DNA of 64,000 nt from Armatimonadota bacterium. GTDB lineage: Bacteria > Armatimonadota > UBA5829 > DTJY01. Numbering within the stretch: position 1 is the stretch's first letter; each line of letters starts with the position of its first letter. A program made the position numbers and the translations under genes. The stretch covers positions 28,062 through 92,061 of the forward strand of contig JANYKG010000128.1 of assembly GCA_025358205.1 (NCBI GenBank), in the 5' to 3' direction. This document shows, piece after piece, positions 48,258 to 59,280 of this stretch. Below the pieces are notes generated by a model, which saw only the letters and a list, made by a program, of their open reading frames with translations, searched no databases and was not told where the DNA came from.

Positions 48258-49234
48258 GAAAAGCAAAAGTAGCGCTGGTAGGACTAGGCGGATGGGGCGG
48301 GGAGCAGAGCCTGCCCGCGCTTGGTGAGTGTGAGACTGTGGAATTGGTCTCATGGTATGATGCTAATCCGGCAATCGTGGAAGACAGGCGACCGATGATC
48401 GCCGCTCCGCCAGCCGGTTCGTACGATGAACTGCTGGACAACGAAGAGGTCGAGGGTATCATACTCATCGTTCCGAATCACATCCACAAGCAGCTCACGG
48501 TACAGGCGGCAGGGCGCGGCAAACACGTGTGGATAGAAAAGCCCATCGCCAACACAGTGGCCGAAGCGGACGACCTGATCAGTGCCTGCGAGGACGCGGG
48601 AGTCATACTGCAGATAGGTCACAGCCTGCGTAGAGCGCCTGCGATGAGACTGATGAAGAAGATGATCGGTGAGGGCAAGATCGGTGAACTCGCTACTCTG
48701 GAAGCGCATCAGTCGCACCGAGGCGGATGGGCGCTGGACTCCACCATGTGGCGCTGGTATCGGGATAGGTGCCCGGGCGGACCGTTGAACCTTTTAGGTA
48801 TCCACCAGATAGACAATATGAACTACCTTTTGGGCGGCGCGGAAGAGGTCACGGCAATGGCGTCGAAGCGCGTGCTGGAGTGCGAGATAGACGAGATTTT
48901 CCAGGTTGTCATACGTTTTAGCAACGGAGTTTTGGGGAGCGTATCGGATACTTACATAACACCCGGCAAGACGTTCATTGCGGCTTACGGAACAACCGGT
49001 TGGATTGAGTACAACTCGCTTACGAATGTGCTGACCCTTTTCGATATAGAGGGTGTTCCACAGCAGATTGAGGTTGAGAAGATCAATCTGATTGCGGACG
49101 AGTTTAAGGAGTTTGGTGAGTGCATAGTCACGGGCAAACGCCCGGAGACCGGCGGACCCGAGGGCCGGGCAGCGGTGGCGATCATGGAAGCGGCCATCGA
49201 GTCCGCGCGGACAGGCAAGACCGTGAAGCTGTAA
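48254..49234 (+). CDS. Gfo/Idh/MocA family oxidoreductase embedded in pyr operon
   Basis: KVALVGLGGWGGEQSLPALG; HVWIEKPIANTVAEADDLI; ATGA overlap with pyrC stop. Confidence 0.9.
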   Translation: MRKAKVALVGLGGWGGEQSLPALGECETVELVSWYDANPAIVEDRRPMIAAPPAGSYDELLDNEEVEGIILIVPNHIHKQLTVQAAGRGKHVWIEKPIANTVAEADDLISACEDAGVILQIGHSLRRAPAMRLMKKMIGEGKIGELATLEAHQSHRGGWALDSTMWRWYRDRCPGGPLNLLGIHQIDNMNYLLGGAEEVTAMASKRVLECEIDEIFQVVIRFSNGVLGSVSDTYITPGKTFIAAYGTTGWIEYNSLTNVLTLFDIEGVPQQIEVEKINLIADEFKEFGECIVTGKRPETGGPEGRAAVAIMEAAIESARTGKTVKL

Positions 49235-49256
49235 GACAAGCAGGGGAGAAGTCACG

Positions 49257-50357
49257 TTGAAGAAAGCAATACTTGCGCTGGCAGACGGAACCACATACGA
49301 GGGATTGGCGTTCGGCGCTGAGGGAACCACGTTCGGCGAGGTGGTTTTCAGCACATGTATGACCGGATATCAGGAGATGCTTACTGATCCGTCATTCGCA
49401 GGCCAACTCTTGGCGCCTACCTACCCGCTGATCGGCAACTATGGGGTCGCACCGGAGGACTTCGAGTCGAAGAAGGTTCAGGTCGAAGGGTTCATCGTCA
49501 AGGAGCTTTGCGAGGCTCCGAGCAACTGGCGGTGCAAGGGTACACTCCAGGATTTTCTGGCCGGACATGACATTGTGGGCATACAGGGCATAGATACCCG
49601 CGCATTGACCAAGCATCTGCGGGTCAGCGGCGTCATGATGGGGTCTATCTCGACCGAGGGTACGCGCGCAGAGGTGCTCGCGCATATCAAGGATGCGCAG
49701 GACTACGGGAGTATTGATTTTGTGAAAGCGGTTTCGACGGACAACCCCTACGTCTGGCGGGAAAGCTCCGACGACATGGACAAGCGGTACGACATCGCAC
49801 TGGTGGACTGTGGAGTGAAGTATAACATCATGCGGTGCCTCGCCAAGCTGGGCTGCCGCGTGACCGTTTACCCCTGTGACACACCGGCGGAACTGATACT
49901 GGAGCAGAACCCTGACGGCGTTGTGTTCTCCCCAGGTCCCGGCGACCCCGCGCTGCTGGACTACGTTCTGGATGTGGTGAACGGCTTGGTCGGCAAGAAA
50001 CCTATCATGGGGATATGTCTAGGCCATCAGGTACTTGGTCGGGCGTTCGGCAGCACGACGTTCAAGCTGAAGTTCGGCCATCGCGGCGGCAACCATCCGG
50101 TGAAGGACACCAGGACCGGCCGAGTATACATCACCTCCCAGAACCACGGTTATGCGGTGGATGCCGACGGACTGAAGGGTTCGGGCATGGAAGTGGCGTT
50201 CCTCAATCTTAACGACGGCACAGTGGAAGGCATGAGACACACAGAGCTGCCGATCTTCTCCGTGCAGTATCACCCTGAGGCGTCGCCAGGCCCAATGGAC
50301 AGCAGATACCTTTTCAGCGAGTTCCTCGACATGATCGAGAAGTCAGGAGTCAAGTAG
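49257..50357 (+). CDS. carA: Carbamoyl-phosphate synthase small subunit
   Basis: [28 protein letters not shown] glutaminase; [17 protein letters not shown] start. Confidence 0.96.
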   Translation: MKKAILALADGTTYEGLAFGAEGTTFGEVVFSTCMTGYQEMLTDPSFAGQLLAPTYPLIGNYGVAPEDFESKKVQVEGFIVKELCEAPSNWRCKGTLQDFLAGHDIVGIQGIDTRALTKHLRVSGVMMGSISTEGTRAEVLAHIKDAQDYGSIDFVKAVSTDNPYVWRESSDDMDKRYDIALVDCGVKYNIMRCLAKLGCRVTVYPCDTPAELILEQNPDGVVFSPGPGDPALLDYVLDVVNGLVGKKPIMGICLGHQVLGRAFGSTTFKLKFGHRGGNHPVKDTRTGRVYITSQNHGYAVDADGLKGSGMEVAFLNLNDGTVEGMRHTELPIFSVQYHPEASPGPMDSRYLFSEFLDMIEKSGVK

Positions 50358-53300
50358 TGCCCAAACGCGAAGGAATCAAGAAGGTAATGGTTATCGGCAG
50401 CGGCCCTATCATAATCGGGCAGGCTGCGGAGTTTGACTATGCGGGAACTCAGGCTTGCACCGCGCTCCGCGAAGAGGGCATTGAGGTCGTCCTGATCAAC
50501 TCCAACCCTGCGACGATCATGACGGACACCGAGATCGCCGACAAGGTGTACATCGAGCCGCTGAACGTGGAGTTTGCGGCGCGTGTCATGGAGATAGAGC
50601 GCCCGGACGGTCTGCTACCGACGCTTGGCGGGCAGACGGGCTTGAACCTGGCGACTGAGCTTGCGAACGGTGGTTACCTGGAGACGTACGGCGTGCAACT
50701 CCTGGGAACTCCGCTCAAGGCCATCCAGCAGGCCGAGGACCGCGAGCATTTCCGCAACCTCATGAAGGATATCGGCGAACCGGTTCCAGATAGTTGGATC
50801 GTCGAGACCGAGGAACACCTGCAGGAGATTGCCGAGACTGCTGTGTTGCCGCTCATCATTCGTCCGGCTTATACATTGGGCGGAACCGGGGGCGGAGTGG
50901 CGTATGACAAGGCGCAGCTCTTGGAAATAGGTGGTCGCGGACTGAAGCTCTCCATGCGCCACCAGATACTGGTCGAGCGCTGCCTGCTCGGGTGGAAAGA
51001 GGTCGAGTACGAAGTGATGCGCGACGGTGCGGATAACTGCATCACTATCTGTAACATGGAGAACTTCGACCCGATGGGCGTTCACACCGGCGACTCCATC
51101 GTTATCGCGCCGAGCCAGACGCTTTCGGACAAAGAGTATCAGATGCTGCGCACGGCGTCGCTCAAGATCATCCGCGCGCTGGGTATCGAGGGCGGCTGCA
51201 ACGTGCAGTTGGCGCTCAACCCGCACAGCTTCGAGTACTATGTGATCGAGGTGAACCCTCGCGTGAGTCGCTCCTCTGCACTGGCATCGAAGGCCACGGG
51301 ATACCCGATTGCGCGCGTCTCGGCCAAGATCGCTGTCGGCTTCACGCTGGACGAGATTCCCAACGCCGTCACCAAGAAGACACTCGCATGTTTCGAGCCT
51401 GCGCTCGACTACTGCGTTATCAAGATTCCGCGCTGGCCGTTCGATAAGTTCGTCTCTGCCGACCGAACCATCGGCACGCAGATGAAGGCAACGGGCGAGG
51501 TCATGTCCATTGACCGCAGCTACGAGGCCGCGCTGATGAAGGCCGTGCGGTCCATGGAAGTCGGCATGCACAGTCTCCGCCACAAGAATGCAAACATGTG
51601 GAAGGAGATGGAGATCGAGGAGAAGATCAAGAGGCCGAACGACGAGCGGCTGTTCGTGATTGCTGAGGCCTTCCGGCGCGGCATGATGCTGGAAGAGATC
51701 GCCGAGCTGTCAGATATCACCCCTTGGTTCCTGGAGGGTATCCAGCGTTTGGTCAACATGGAATCGAAGGTCAAGGAGATGGCCGGTGAGTTCAGGCTGA
51801 TGGCCGCTGGTGACGTCTCGACTTCCATGCGCGATTTGTTGGTGCCTAAGATGCTCCTTGAAGCGAAGAAACTGGGGTTCCCGGACAAGCTGATCGGCGA
51901 GCTGGTCGGCATGGACGAGATGCATGTGCGCGAGTTCCGCAAGGCGCTCGGCATACTCCCGACGTATAAGATGGTTGACACCTGCGCGGCCGAGTTTGAG
52001 GCGCAGACGCCCTACTTCTACTCCTGCTACGACGATGCGGATGAGGCGGAGAACTTCATCCCGATTCACGGCGGCGAGGCCGTGGAGAAGGACCGGAAGA
52101 AGGCGATTGTCATCGGCTCAGGACCGATCAGGATAGGGCAGGGGATCGAGTTCGACTACTGCTCGGTTCATTCGGTCTGGGCGCTCAAGGAAGCGGGCTA
52201 CGAATCCATTATTATCAACAACAACCCCGAGACCGTCAGCACCGATTTCGACACCTCGGACAAGCTATACTTCGAGCCGCTGACTGCAGAAGACGTGCTG
52301 AATATCATTGATCTGGAGAAGCCGGAGGGCGTGATAGTTCAGTTCGGCGGACAGACGGCGATCAATCTCGCGGAACCGCTGGACAAAGCGGGTGTGCGAA
52401 TCCTGGGGTCGTCCTTCAAGTCCATAGATATCGCTGAGGACCGCGATAAGTTCGAGCGGATTCTCAACGAATTGGGCATTCCCAAGCCGCCGGGACGCGC
52501 CGTCACGACAATCGAGGACGCGGTGAAGGTTGCGGAGGAGATCACCTATCCCGTCCTTGTGCGCCCATCCTACGTGCTGGGCGGACGTGCCATGGAGATC
52601 ATCGGCAACACGCAGGAGCTAATGGCGTACATGACCTACGTGGTTGATGTCTCGCCGAATGCCCCGATTCTGGTGGACAAGTACATTGTCGGCGGCGAGG
52701 CTGAGGTGGACGTGATCTCGGACGGCGTGGACTGCTTGCTGCCCGGCATCATGGAGCACATCGAACGGGCGGGTGTTCACTCGGGTGACAGCATGGCCGT
52801 CTATCCTCCGCAAACCATGACCAAATCGGTTATTGACCAGATCGTCAGTTCGGCGATCAAGATATCGAAGGCGCTGGAAGTCAAAGGCGTGATGAACGTC
52901 CAGTACGTTATCGAGAACGATACGGCGTACGTGCTGGAAGTGAACCCGCGTGCCAGCCGGACCATACCATACCTGTCAAAGATCACCGGCATTCCGATGA
53001 TCAACGTCGCTACCAACCTGATACTGGGCAAGTCACTTAAGAGCCAGGGTTACTCAACCGGGTTGGTTCCATCCCAGCAGAATGTAACTGTCAAGGCTCC
53101 GGTCTTTTCCTTTGCCAAACTTGTACAGGTAGACATCGGACTAGGCCCGGAGATGAAGTCCACCGGCGAGGTGATGGGCGTGGACAGCAGCTACTCCAAG
53201 GCGCTGTACAAGGCGATGGTTGCTGCTGGGATTGACGTTGCCACCAGCGGCTCGATGCTCGTCACCGTAGCTGATCAGGACAAGGAAGAGTCCATAGATA

Positions 53301-53653
53301 TTATCAAGGGATTCGTTGATCTCGGCTATAGCGTTCATGCCACCAAGGGCACGGCGGATTTCCTCAACTCAAAGGGGGTACAGGCCGCTGCGGTCAACAA
53401 GATCAGCGAAGGCAGCCCGAACCTGGTTGACCTTATCAGAAGCGGAAATGTCTCCCTGCTTATCAACACCATCAGCAAGGATAAGAAGATCGAGCGAGAG
53501 GGAGCGGTGATTCGTCGGGCGTCGGTTGAGCACGGCATTCCGTGCCTCACATCGCTGGATACCGCCAGGGCGCTTCTGTACGCGTTATCATCACGCAAGG
53601 AAGGCGAGACATTCGGCTGTCTCACGATTGACAAATATGTCGTCCAGCGTTAG
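50357..53653 (+). CDS. carB: Carbamoyl-phosphate synthase large subunit
   Basis: 1098 aa, two ATP-grasp halves, [25 protein letters not shown] and [25 protein letters not shown]. Confidence 0.97.
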   Translation: MPKREGIKKVMVIGSGPIIIGQAAEFDYAGTQACTALREEGIEVVLINSNPATIMTDTEIADKVYIEPLNVEFAARVMEIERPDGLLPTLGGQTGLNLATELANGGYLETYGVQLLGTPLKAIQQAEDREHFRNLMKDIGEPVPDSWIVETEEHLQEIAETAVLPLIIRPAYTLGGTGGGVAYDKAQLLEIGGRGLKLSMRHQILVERCLLGWKEVEYEVMRDGADNCITICNMENFDPMGVHTGDSIVIAPSQTLSDKEYQMLRTASLKIIRALGIEGGCNVQLALNPHSFEYYVIEVNPRVSRSSALASKATGYPIARVSAKIAVGFTLDEIPNAVTKKTLACFEPALDYCVIKIPRWPFDKFVSADRTIGTQMKATGEVMSIDRSYEAALMKAVRSMEVGMHSLRHKNANMWKEMEIEEKIKRPNDERLFVIAEAFRRGMMLEEIAELSDITPWFLEGIQRLVNMESKVKEMAGEFRLMAAGDVSTSMRDLLVPKMLLEAKKLGFPDKLIGELVGMDEMHVREFRKALGILPTYKMVDTCAAEFEAQTPYFYSCYDDADEAENFIPIHGGEAVEKDRKKAIVIGSGPIRIGQGIEFDYCSVHSVWALKEAGYESIIINNNPETVSTDFDTSDKLYFEPLTAEDVLNIIDLEKPEGVIVQFGGQTAINLAEPLDKAGVRILGSSFKSIDIAEDRDKFERILNELGIPKPPGRAVTTIEDAVKVAEEITYPVLVRPSYVLGGRAMEIIGNTQELMAYMTYVVDVSPNAPILVDKYIVGGEAEVDVISDGVDCLLPGIMEHIERAGVHSGDSMAVYPPQTMTKSVIDQIVSSAIKISKALEVKGVMNVQYVIENDTAYVLEVNPRASRTIPYLSKITGIPMINVATNLILGKSLKSQGYSTGLVPSQQNVTVKAPVFSFAKLVQVDIGLGPEMKSTGEVMGVDSSYSKALYKAMVAAGIDVATSGSMLVTVADQDKEESIDIIKGFVDLGYSVHATKGTADFLNSKGVQAAAVNKISEGSPNLVDLIRSGNVSLLINTISKDKKIEREGAVIRRASVEHGIPCLTSLDTARALLYALSSRKEGETFGCLTIDKYVVQR

Positions 53654-54452
53654 GCAGACAAAGTGCCGGATTCTGCAACACGAGTGCGACGGGAACTTTC
53701 GGCGGTTGGTGTTCGAAGCCCCGGAGATCGCCGCACTCGCGCGTCCCGGTCAGTTTGTACATCTGCTCTGTGGTGGCACGCATGATCCGCTCTTGCGCCG
53801 TCCGCTTAGTATCTATCGTGCTGAGGCGGACCAGGTGGCGGTACTCTACGAGATCAGGGGTCGCGGCACTGCTCTGCTGGCCGAGAAGAAACCCGGCGAT
53901 TTGGTGGACGTGATAGGTCCGCTTGGCACAGGATTTACCTTGCCGGATTCGCCGACTCAGCAGATTGTGCTGGTTGGCGGTGGGATAGGCGCACCCCCCC
54001 TGTCTTTCCTTGCGAGTACAATCGCCAAGTCGTTCGGCTGCGAGCGGCTGACTACCATGATAGGCGCTCAGACTGCAGAGAAGCACATCTGCGCGGACGA
54101 ATTTCGCGGTCTATCGGTTGATGATAACGCATGTCTGCTCGCGACGGACGACGGGTCATGCGGGCACAGCGGACTGGTAACCGATATACTCCGCGAGCGT
54201 TTGAAGTCCGAGTCACTTATTTCACCCATGATATATGCTTGCGGACCAACTCCAATGCTGAAGGCGGTCGCGCTGATTGCGAAAGAATACCACCTGAAGT
54301 GCCAAGTCTCGCTTGAGGCCAAGATGGCGTGTGGAGTAGGTGCGTGCATGGGATGCGTTATCAAGGTACACAACGGCGGCGGCTGCAAGTACGTGCGCGT
54401 CTGCCACGAAGGCCCGGTTTTCGATGCAGAAGAGGTGGTCTGGGATGAATAG
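53637..54452 (+). CDS. pyrK: Dihydroorotate dehydrogenase electron-transfer subunit
   Basis: [54 protein letters not shown] 2Fe-2S motif. Confidence 0.92.
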   Translation: MSSSVRQTKCRILQHECDGNFRRLVFEAPEIAALARPGQFVHLLCGGTHDPLLRRPLSIYRAEADQVAVLYEIRGRGTALLAEKKPGDLVDVIGPLGTGFTLPDSPTQQIVLVGGGIGAPPLSFLASTIAKSFGCERLTTMIGAQTAEKHICADEFRGLSVDDNACLLATDDGSCGHSGLVTDILRERLKSESLISPMIYACGPTPMLKAVALIAKEYHLKCQVSLEAKMACGVGACMGCVIKVHNGGGCKYVRVCHEGPVFDAEEVVWDE

Positions 54453-55362
54453 GCTCACGACCGACATCTGCGGTATCCAGATGAAGAACCCGGTAATGGT
54501 CGCGTCCGGGACGTTCGGCTTTGGCAAGGAATACGCCGAACTGATTGACCTGAACCTGCTAGGCGCAATTGTTACCAAAGGCACTTCGCTGGTTCAGTGG
54601 GACGGTAACCCGCCTGAGCGAATCTGTGAAACCCCCGCTGGGATGCTTAACGCGATCGGCCTGCAGAATGACGGCGTAGATAGCCTCATAAACGATAAGA
54701 TTCCGTGGCTACAATCCGCCGCGGCGGATACGCCTGTGATCGTGAACGTCGTCGGCAAGACCTTGGATGAGTACGCCGAGGTAGCCCGCCGACTTGACGG
54801 GGTGCCTGGAGTTGCCGGTCTTGAGATCAACATCTCGTGCCCCAACGTGAAGCACGGCGGCATTGCGTTCGGCACTGACCCCAGTATGTGCGCCGAGGTT
54901 GTCCGCGCTGTGAGAAAAGCCACGAGTCTGCCTCTCATACCCAAGCTCTCTCCGAATGTGACCGATATCACGGCTATGGCGAGAATCTGCGTTGATTGCG
55001 GGGCAGATGCGCTATCGCTGATAAACACGCTGCTCGGCACGGCGATTGACATCAAGACGCGGAAGTTCAGACTTGCGAATATCACTGGCGGTCTCTCCGG
55101 CCCTGCTGTCAAACCGGTCGCACTGCGCATGGTCTGGCAGGTGGCAAGTGCAGTGGATGTGCCGGTTATAGGCATGGGCGGCATCATGAATGCGGACGAT
55201 GCACTGGAGTTTCTGTTGGCCGGGGCGAGTGCTGTGCAGGTCGGTACTGCGAACTTCGTGAATCCGCAGTCGGCCATTGAGATTGCACAGGGAATTGACG
55301 ATTATCTGGTAACTTGCGGCGTCGAACATGTGGACGAGATCATAGGAACTGTGCAGTCGTAG
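54445..55362 (+). CDS. pyrD: Dihydroorotate dehydrogenase, class 1B
   Basis: [68 protein letters not shown]. Confidence 0.95.
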   Translation: MNRLTTDICGIQMKNPVMVASGTFGFGKEYAELIDLNLLGAIVTKGTSLVQWDGNPPERICETPAGMLNAIGLQNDGVDSLINDKIPWLQSAAADTPVIVNVVGKTLDEYAEVARRLDGVPGVAGLEINISCPNVKHGGIAFGTDPSMCAEVVRAVRKATSLPLIPKLSPNVTDITAMARICVDCGADALSLINTLLGTAIDIKTRKFRLANITGGLSGPAVKPVALRMVWQVASAVDVPVIGMGGIMNADDALEFLLAGASAVQVGTANFVNPQSAIEIAQGIDDYLVTCGVEHVDEIIGTVQS

Positions 55363-55373
55363 AAGGAGACGCA

Positions 55374-56096
55374 ATGGCAGCCAAAGACAAGATCATACTT
55401 CCATTGGATGTGAGCACTGAGAGTGAAGCTGTTGAATTGGTCGCCGAACTCAAGGACTGCGTCGGCGCCTTCAAGATCGGGTTGGAGTTGTTTACATCCA
55501 TTGGTCCGCGCATCATTGAGTCGGTGAGGACTGCCGGGGCGGAGCGGATATTCTTCGACGGCAAGTTTCATGACATACCGAATACCGTGGCCGGCGCAGC
55601 TCGTGCAGCAGTTCGCATGGGCGTCTGGATGTTCAATGTTCACGCGCCGGGCGGATCGGCCATGATGCGCGCTGCAGTGGATGCTGCGTCCGAAGAAGCG
55701 GACAAGCTCGGGATCGTGGTCCCCGTTATCATCGGCGTGACCGTGCTCACCAGCATCAGCGCGGATGTTCTCAACAACGAGCTTTCTGTGCCGCTGGCAG
55801 TGGAAGGTCAGGTCGCACATCTCGCGAAACTGGCGCAAGCCTCAGGCATGAACGGAGTGGTGGCGTCACCCCACGAGATTCGCACAGTCAAGGCTGCTTG
55901 CGGTACAAATTTCCTTGTGGTCACGCCTGGCGTGCGTCCATCGTGGTCGGCCAAGAACGATCAGGCGAGGATTATGACCCCCTCAGAAGCCGCAATGGCC
56001 GGTGCAGACTACATGGTGATCGGTCGCGCGATAACAGCGGCGGATGACAGGCGCGCGGCGGCAATGCGGGTGATTGCGGAACTTGAAGAAGCATAG
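55374..56096 (+). CDS. pyrF: Orotidine 5'-phosphate decarboxylase
   Basis: IILPLDVSTESEAVELV; FFDGKFHDIPNTVAGAARA; TPGVRPSW; DYMVIGRAIT. Confidence 0.95.
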   Translation: MAAKDKIILPLDVSTESEAVELVAELKDCVGAFKIGLELFTSIGPRIIESVRTAGAERIFFDGKFHDIPNTVAGAARAAVRMGVWMFNVHAPGGSAMMRAAVDAASEEADKLGIVVPVIIGVTVLTSISADVLNNELSVPLAVEGQVAHLAKLAQASGMNGVVASPHEIRTVKAACGTNFLVVTPGVRPSWSAKNDQARIMTPSEAAMAGADYMVIGRAITAADDRRAAAMRVIAELEEA

Positions 56097-56100
56097 TGGG

Positions 56101-56131
56101 GAGGATGGGCAGGGGGCATCTGCCCATCCTC
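56101..56131 (+). terminator. Strong hairpin after pyrF without U-tract
   Basis: GAGGATGGGCAG-ggggcat-CTGCCCATCCTC, perfect 12-bp stem. Confidence 0.5.
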
Positions 56132-56166
56132 AGGGGCTCACGCGGGCGGGTCAAGGAAGATTGTCC

Positions 56167-56195
56167 GCATTACTCACGAACAACGTGAATAATGC
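56167..56195. repeat. ATTATTCA/TGAATAAT palindromic repeat, copy 4
   Basis: GCATTACTCACG-aacaa-CGTGAATAATGC, 11/12 paired. Confidence 0.7.
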
Positions 56196-56213
56196 TCTTA
56201 AGGCTAGAAAACG

Positions 56214-56408
56214 CTATTCCAGGTGTAGCGAGTGAGTCATGCCTTCGGAAACCGGTCCCGGACACTTGCCAATGATGTAGGCTCCGTATACCGGTACGTA
56301 CGTGAGGTCTTCCACACGCACCACTTTCCTGCGCTTCCGCCCCGAGTTGTCGGTGCAGGTTATCCAGCAGTTTCGTCCAGCAAATTGTTCTGTATAGTGT
56401 GATCGCAT
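56214..56408 (-). CDS. Small hypothetical protein
   Basis: 64-aa ORF MRSHYTEQFAGRNCWITCTDNSGRKRRKVVRVEDLTYVPVYGAYIIGKCPGPVSEGMTHSLHLE; no strong RBS. Confidence 0.3.
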   Translation of the reverse strand: MRSHYTEQFAGRNCWITCTDNSGRKRRKVVRVEDLTYVPVYGAYIIGKCPGPVSEGMTHSLHLE

Positions 56409-56912
56409 AGTTGGTTTTCAGTGGGATGCTGCGAAATGCAGACGCCCCACGCCGTGAATGACCAAATAAATCGCCAGGCTGAACGAACATCAATCGCCCG
56501 CGCCCGAACTCCTCGAAAAACTCAAAGAGATCTCTCCCCAGTGGCGCACGACAGCGACATCAACTCGACAGCCTGGCTGTCTTACCAGTACTCGGCTTTC
56601 ATCGGCTGCACCCCGGTTCTATAGGTTATTGCGGGGTTGTCTCGCAGCCATTGACCGCAGCTTACTGGGCTAGATCCTGGCTTTGGTTGGCGCCCTTTCG
56701 AGCGCTTCGCTCCGGCTCTTATTCGGTTACAGTGTGATTGTGCCACGCCTGCAGAAGTAGTCGCCCGGTATGTATGCGGGTTTCAATAATAACCCGGCAT
56801 CTATGACAGGGTTTGCGGGTGTGGAAGAGGAATGTGTGCGGGAAACAAGTCGAATTCTACCCTTACTCAGGCTGAATGAGCGGTGAAATCGAGGCTGTTT
56901 GTACGAGTCTGC

Positions 56913-57116
56913 TCAGCTTCTGTGGATCTTGCCGGTATGTAACTCTCTCTCGGCGTAAGCGGTCGCCTCTTCCCAGTCCAGGGCTAAGACGTCCTCCTGG
57001 GGTTCGCATGTGAGACCGGTCACCACGTCCTGATAGGATTCAGACTCCATCATCCGCCAGTGGTGATCCGCGTCACTCTCCGTGTATGGATCCCAGTCAG
57101 CATCCGGTCTTGGCAT
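56913..57116 (-). CDS. Small acidic hypothetical protein (67 aa)
   Basis: MPRPDADWDPYTESDADHHWRMMESESYQDVVTGLTCEPQEDVLALDWEEATAYAERELHTGKIHRS; GGAGGTG RBS 5' of ATG on the minus strand. Confidence 0.55.
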   Translation of the reverse strand: MPRPDADWDPYTESDADHHWRMMESESYQDVVTGLTCEPQEDVLALDWEEATAYAERELHTGKIHRS

Positions 57117-57191
57117 AGTGACACCTCCGTGCGGTTTGCGGTATTTACAACCCCACGCTGGAGACATTCCCATCCGGACTGCAGTCTAAAC

Positions 57192-58274
57192 TCAGAAGTT
57201 GAACTGGTCTACATTTTCTTTAGTTATTATCAGTCCAGGCATGATGATGACGCCGGTGGGGCTTACCTTCAGCTTGCCGACGCCTGCCATCTCCATGCCG
57301 TCGCGGGGCTTCTTGCCGTCAAGATAGTCGTTCACCAGCTTTGTGGTAACGTAGGTGAGTTTGCCCGGGTCCCATATCGTCAAACCGTTCACGATGCCCT
57401 GCTTGATGTAGTCGCGGTTTTCGCTGGGTATGGACAAACCCCAGATTTTGATCTTCTTGTCCTTGCCTGTTTGTATGAGCGCACGAGCCGCACCAGGAAC
57501 GCCCGGCGAGTTCACGCACGCGAACGCGGCCAGGTCAGGGTTCTTTTGCAGCAAAGTGATCGCGCCCTGAATCGCCTTCTGCTGGTCGTCGTCGTTGTAG
57601 ATGTACGGCTTAACGAGCGTGATGCCGGGATACTTCTTCACGCCCTTTTCCACGCCCTGCACGTGAAGCGACAGGTTGAGCGCGTTCGGGCTGCCGGTCA
57701 TCAGCGCCACTTTACCCTTGCCGCCGATCTCCTTGGCCACGCGGTCTATCACTATCTCGCCGATGCCTATGTCGTCCGCCGCAGCCACGTAGAATATGCG
57801 CTTACTCTTCGGCGCATCGGAGTCCCACGTGAACACCTTGATGCCCTTGTTCATGGCTTTCTGTATGACCGGTATCACGGCCTTGTCATCGTTCGGCGAT
57901 ATCACTATGGCATCCACACCGCGCGATATCTGGTCCTCGATGATGCTGATTTGCTGAATGGTGTCGCCGCCGGTGCTTGGGCCAAGGAACTCGGCTTCAA
58001 TGCCAAGCTCTTTCGCGGCTTTCTTCATGCCTTCCTCGCACACGTTGGTGTAGGGAATGCCTATAAGTTTCATCACGAACACTATCTTGCGCTTGTGTTT
58101 GGTGGACGTTGGCTTGGTGACAGTGGTAGTCGTCGTGGGCTTTGTGGTGCGCCGCGTGCATCCGTTTATTGCGAAAATCGCCGCCAGCACAATGATGGCC
58201 GCGCAGACCATAGCAAGGGTTCTTGATGACTTCAACGCTGTAATCCTCCTATAACAAAACATGGCGAACTGCAC
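57192..58274 (-). CDS. Sugar ABC transporter substrate-binding protein (RbsB/periplasmic-binding type 1)
   Basis: Lipoprotein-like INGC N-terminus; KAAKELGIEAEFLGPSTGGDTIQQISIIEDQISRGVDAIVISPND. Confidence 0.9.
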   Translation of the reverse strand: MQFAMFCYRRITALKSSRTLAMVCAAIIVLAAIFAINGCTRRTTKPTTTTTVTKPTSTKHKRKIVFVMKLIGIPYTNVCEEGMKKAAKELGIEAEFLGPSTGGDTIQQISIIEDQISRGVDAIVISPNDDKAVIPVIQKAMNKGIKVFTWDSDAPKSKRIFYVAAADDIGIGEIVIDRVAKEIGGKGKVALMTGSPNALNLSLHVQGVEKGVKKYPGITLVKPYIYNDDDQQKAIQGAITLLQKNPDLAAFACVNSPGVPGAARALIQTGKDKKIKIWGLSIPSENRDYIKQGIVNGLTIWDPGKLTYVTTKLVNDYLDGKKPRDGMEMAGVGKLKVSPTGVIIMPGLIITKENVDQFNF

Positions 58275-58275
58275 T

Positions 58276-59280
58276 TCACGCCTCGGCCTTTGATGGCTCC
58301 AACGCTTGCTGCCGACTCTCCAGCCTACTGCGCATCCACACGCGCAGGTTGTCAGCGAGCACGGCCAAAATAAGCATGGCCCCCAAGAAAAGCACCTGCC
58401 AGGTGTTTGGCACGCCGCGCAGATTCAAGCCGTTCCTGAGAATCCCCATCACGGCGACACCTATCATGGTGCCGATAATACTACCTTCACCACCGCGCAG
58501 GCTGCTTCCTCCCATTACCACGGCGGTTATTGCCTCAAACTCAAACCCGTTGCCTGCATCGGGTACGGAGGACGCGACACGTGCGGTCATCATTATACCG
58601 CCCAGTCCGCACAGAAGACCTGTCAGCGAGTATGCGAACACCTTTACCTTCACGACGCCGATGCCCGAAAGACGGGTTGCTTCCTCGGAGAAGCCGACCG
58701 CGTGTATCATGCGGCCAAGTGATGTGAACCTGAGTAGAACAAAACCGCACACTGCGAGCAAAAGCGCCAGGCAGACAGAGAGTGGGATGTAGCCGATGAA
58801 CGGAACCGGTCCCACCTCGGTCTGGCCAAGTCCGACGAAACTATCGGGAAAGTCAGCGAGCGATCTGGCGCCCGAAAGCACGAATGCCAGTCCGCGCGCG
58901 GCGCTCATCATGGCGAGAGTGGCGACTATGGGTTGCACACCCAGTTTTGTTATTACCAGACCGTTCAGTGTGCCGCAGAGCAGGCCGACCGCCATCGCCG
59001 CCGCGCATGCCGCCCAGACGTTCATGTGCATCTGACCGGCCAGCACGCCTAGTGTGATAGAAGACAGGCCGACAATAGAGCCGACCGATATGTCTATGCC
59101 GCCGGTGATGATAATCATGGTCAGCCCGACCGCAACTACTGCCAGCTCGGAGTACTGCCTCGCGATGTTCAGCAGGTTGTCCACCGACGCAAATCGGTCA
59201 GTGGTCACGGCGAATGCGGCAAAGACCACGATGAACATCAACAGAACGACTGATTCTTTGGCCCTTATCAAGGATCTCAT
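58276..59280 (-). CDS. Ribose-type ABC transporter permease
   Basis: VGLTMIIITGGIDISVGSIVGLSS; AITAVVMGGSSLRGGEGSIIGTMIGV. Confidence 0.92.
   Translation of the reverse strand: MRSLIRAKESVVLLMFIVVFAAFAVTTDRFASVDNLLNIARQYSELAVVAVGLTMIIITGGIDISVGSIVGLSSITLGVLAGQMHMNVWAACAAAMAVGLLCGTLNGLVITKLGVQPIVATLAMMSAARGLAFVLSGARSLADFPDSFVGLGQTEVGPVPFIGYIPLSVCLALLLAVCGFVLLRFTSLGRMIHAVGFSEEATRLSGIGVVKVKVFAYSLTGLLCGLGGIMMTARVASSVPDAGNGFEFEAITAVVMGGSSLRGGEGSIIGTMIGVAVMGILRNGLNLRGVPNTWQVLFLGAMLILAVLADNLRVWMRSRLESRQQALEPSKAEA

Noticed and set aside
50615-51583. 322-aa minus-strand ORF antisense to carB
   Set aside because: Shadow ORF with Arg/His/Val-rich composition; carB is unambiguous.
57060-58226. 388-aa plus-strand ORF antisense to the substrate-binding protein
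   Set aside because: Shadow ORF; Arg/His/Leu/Val-rich, no domain.
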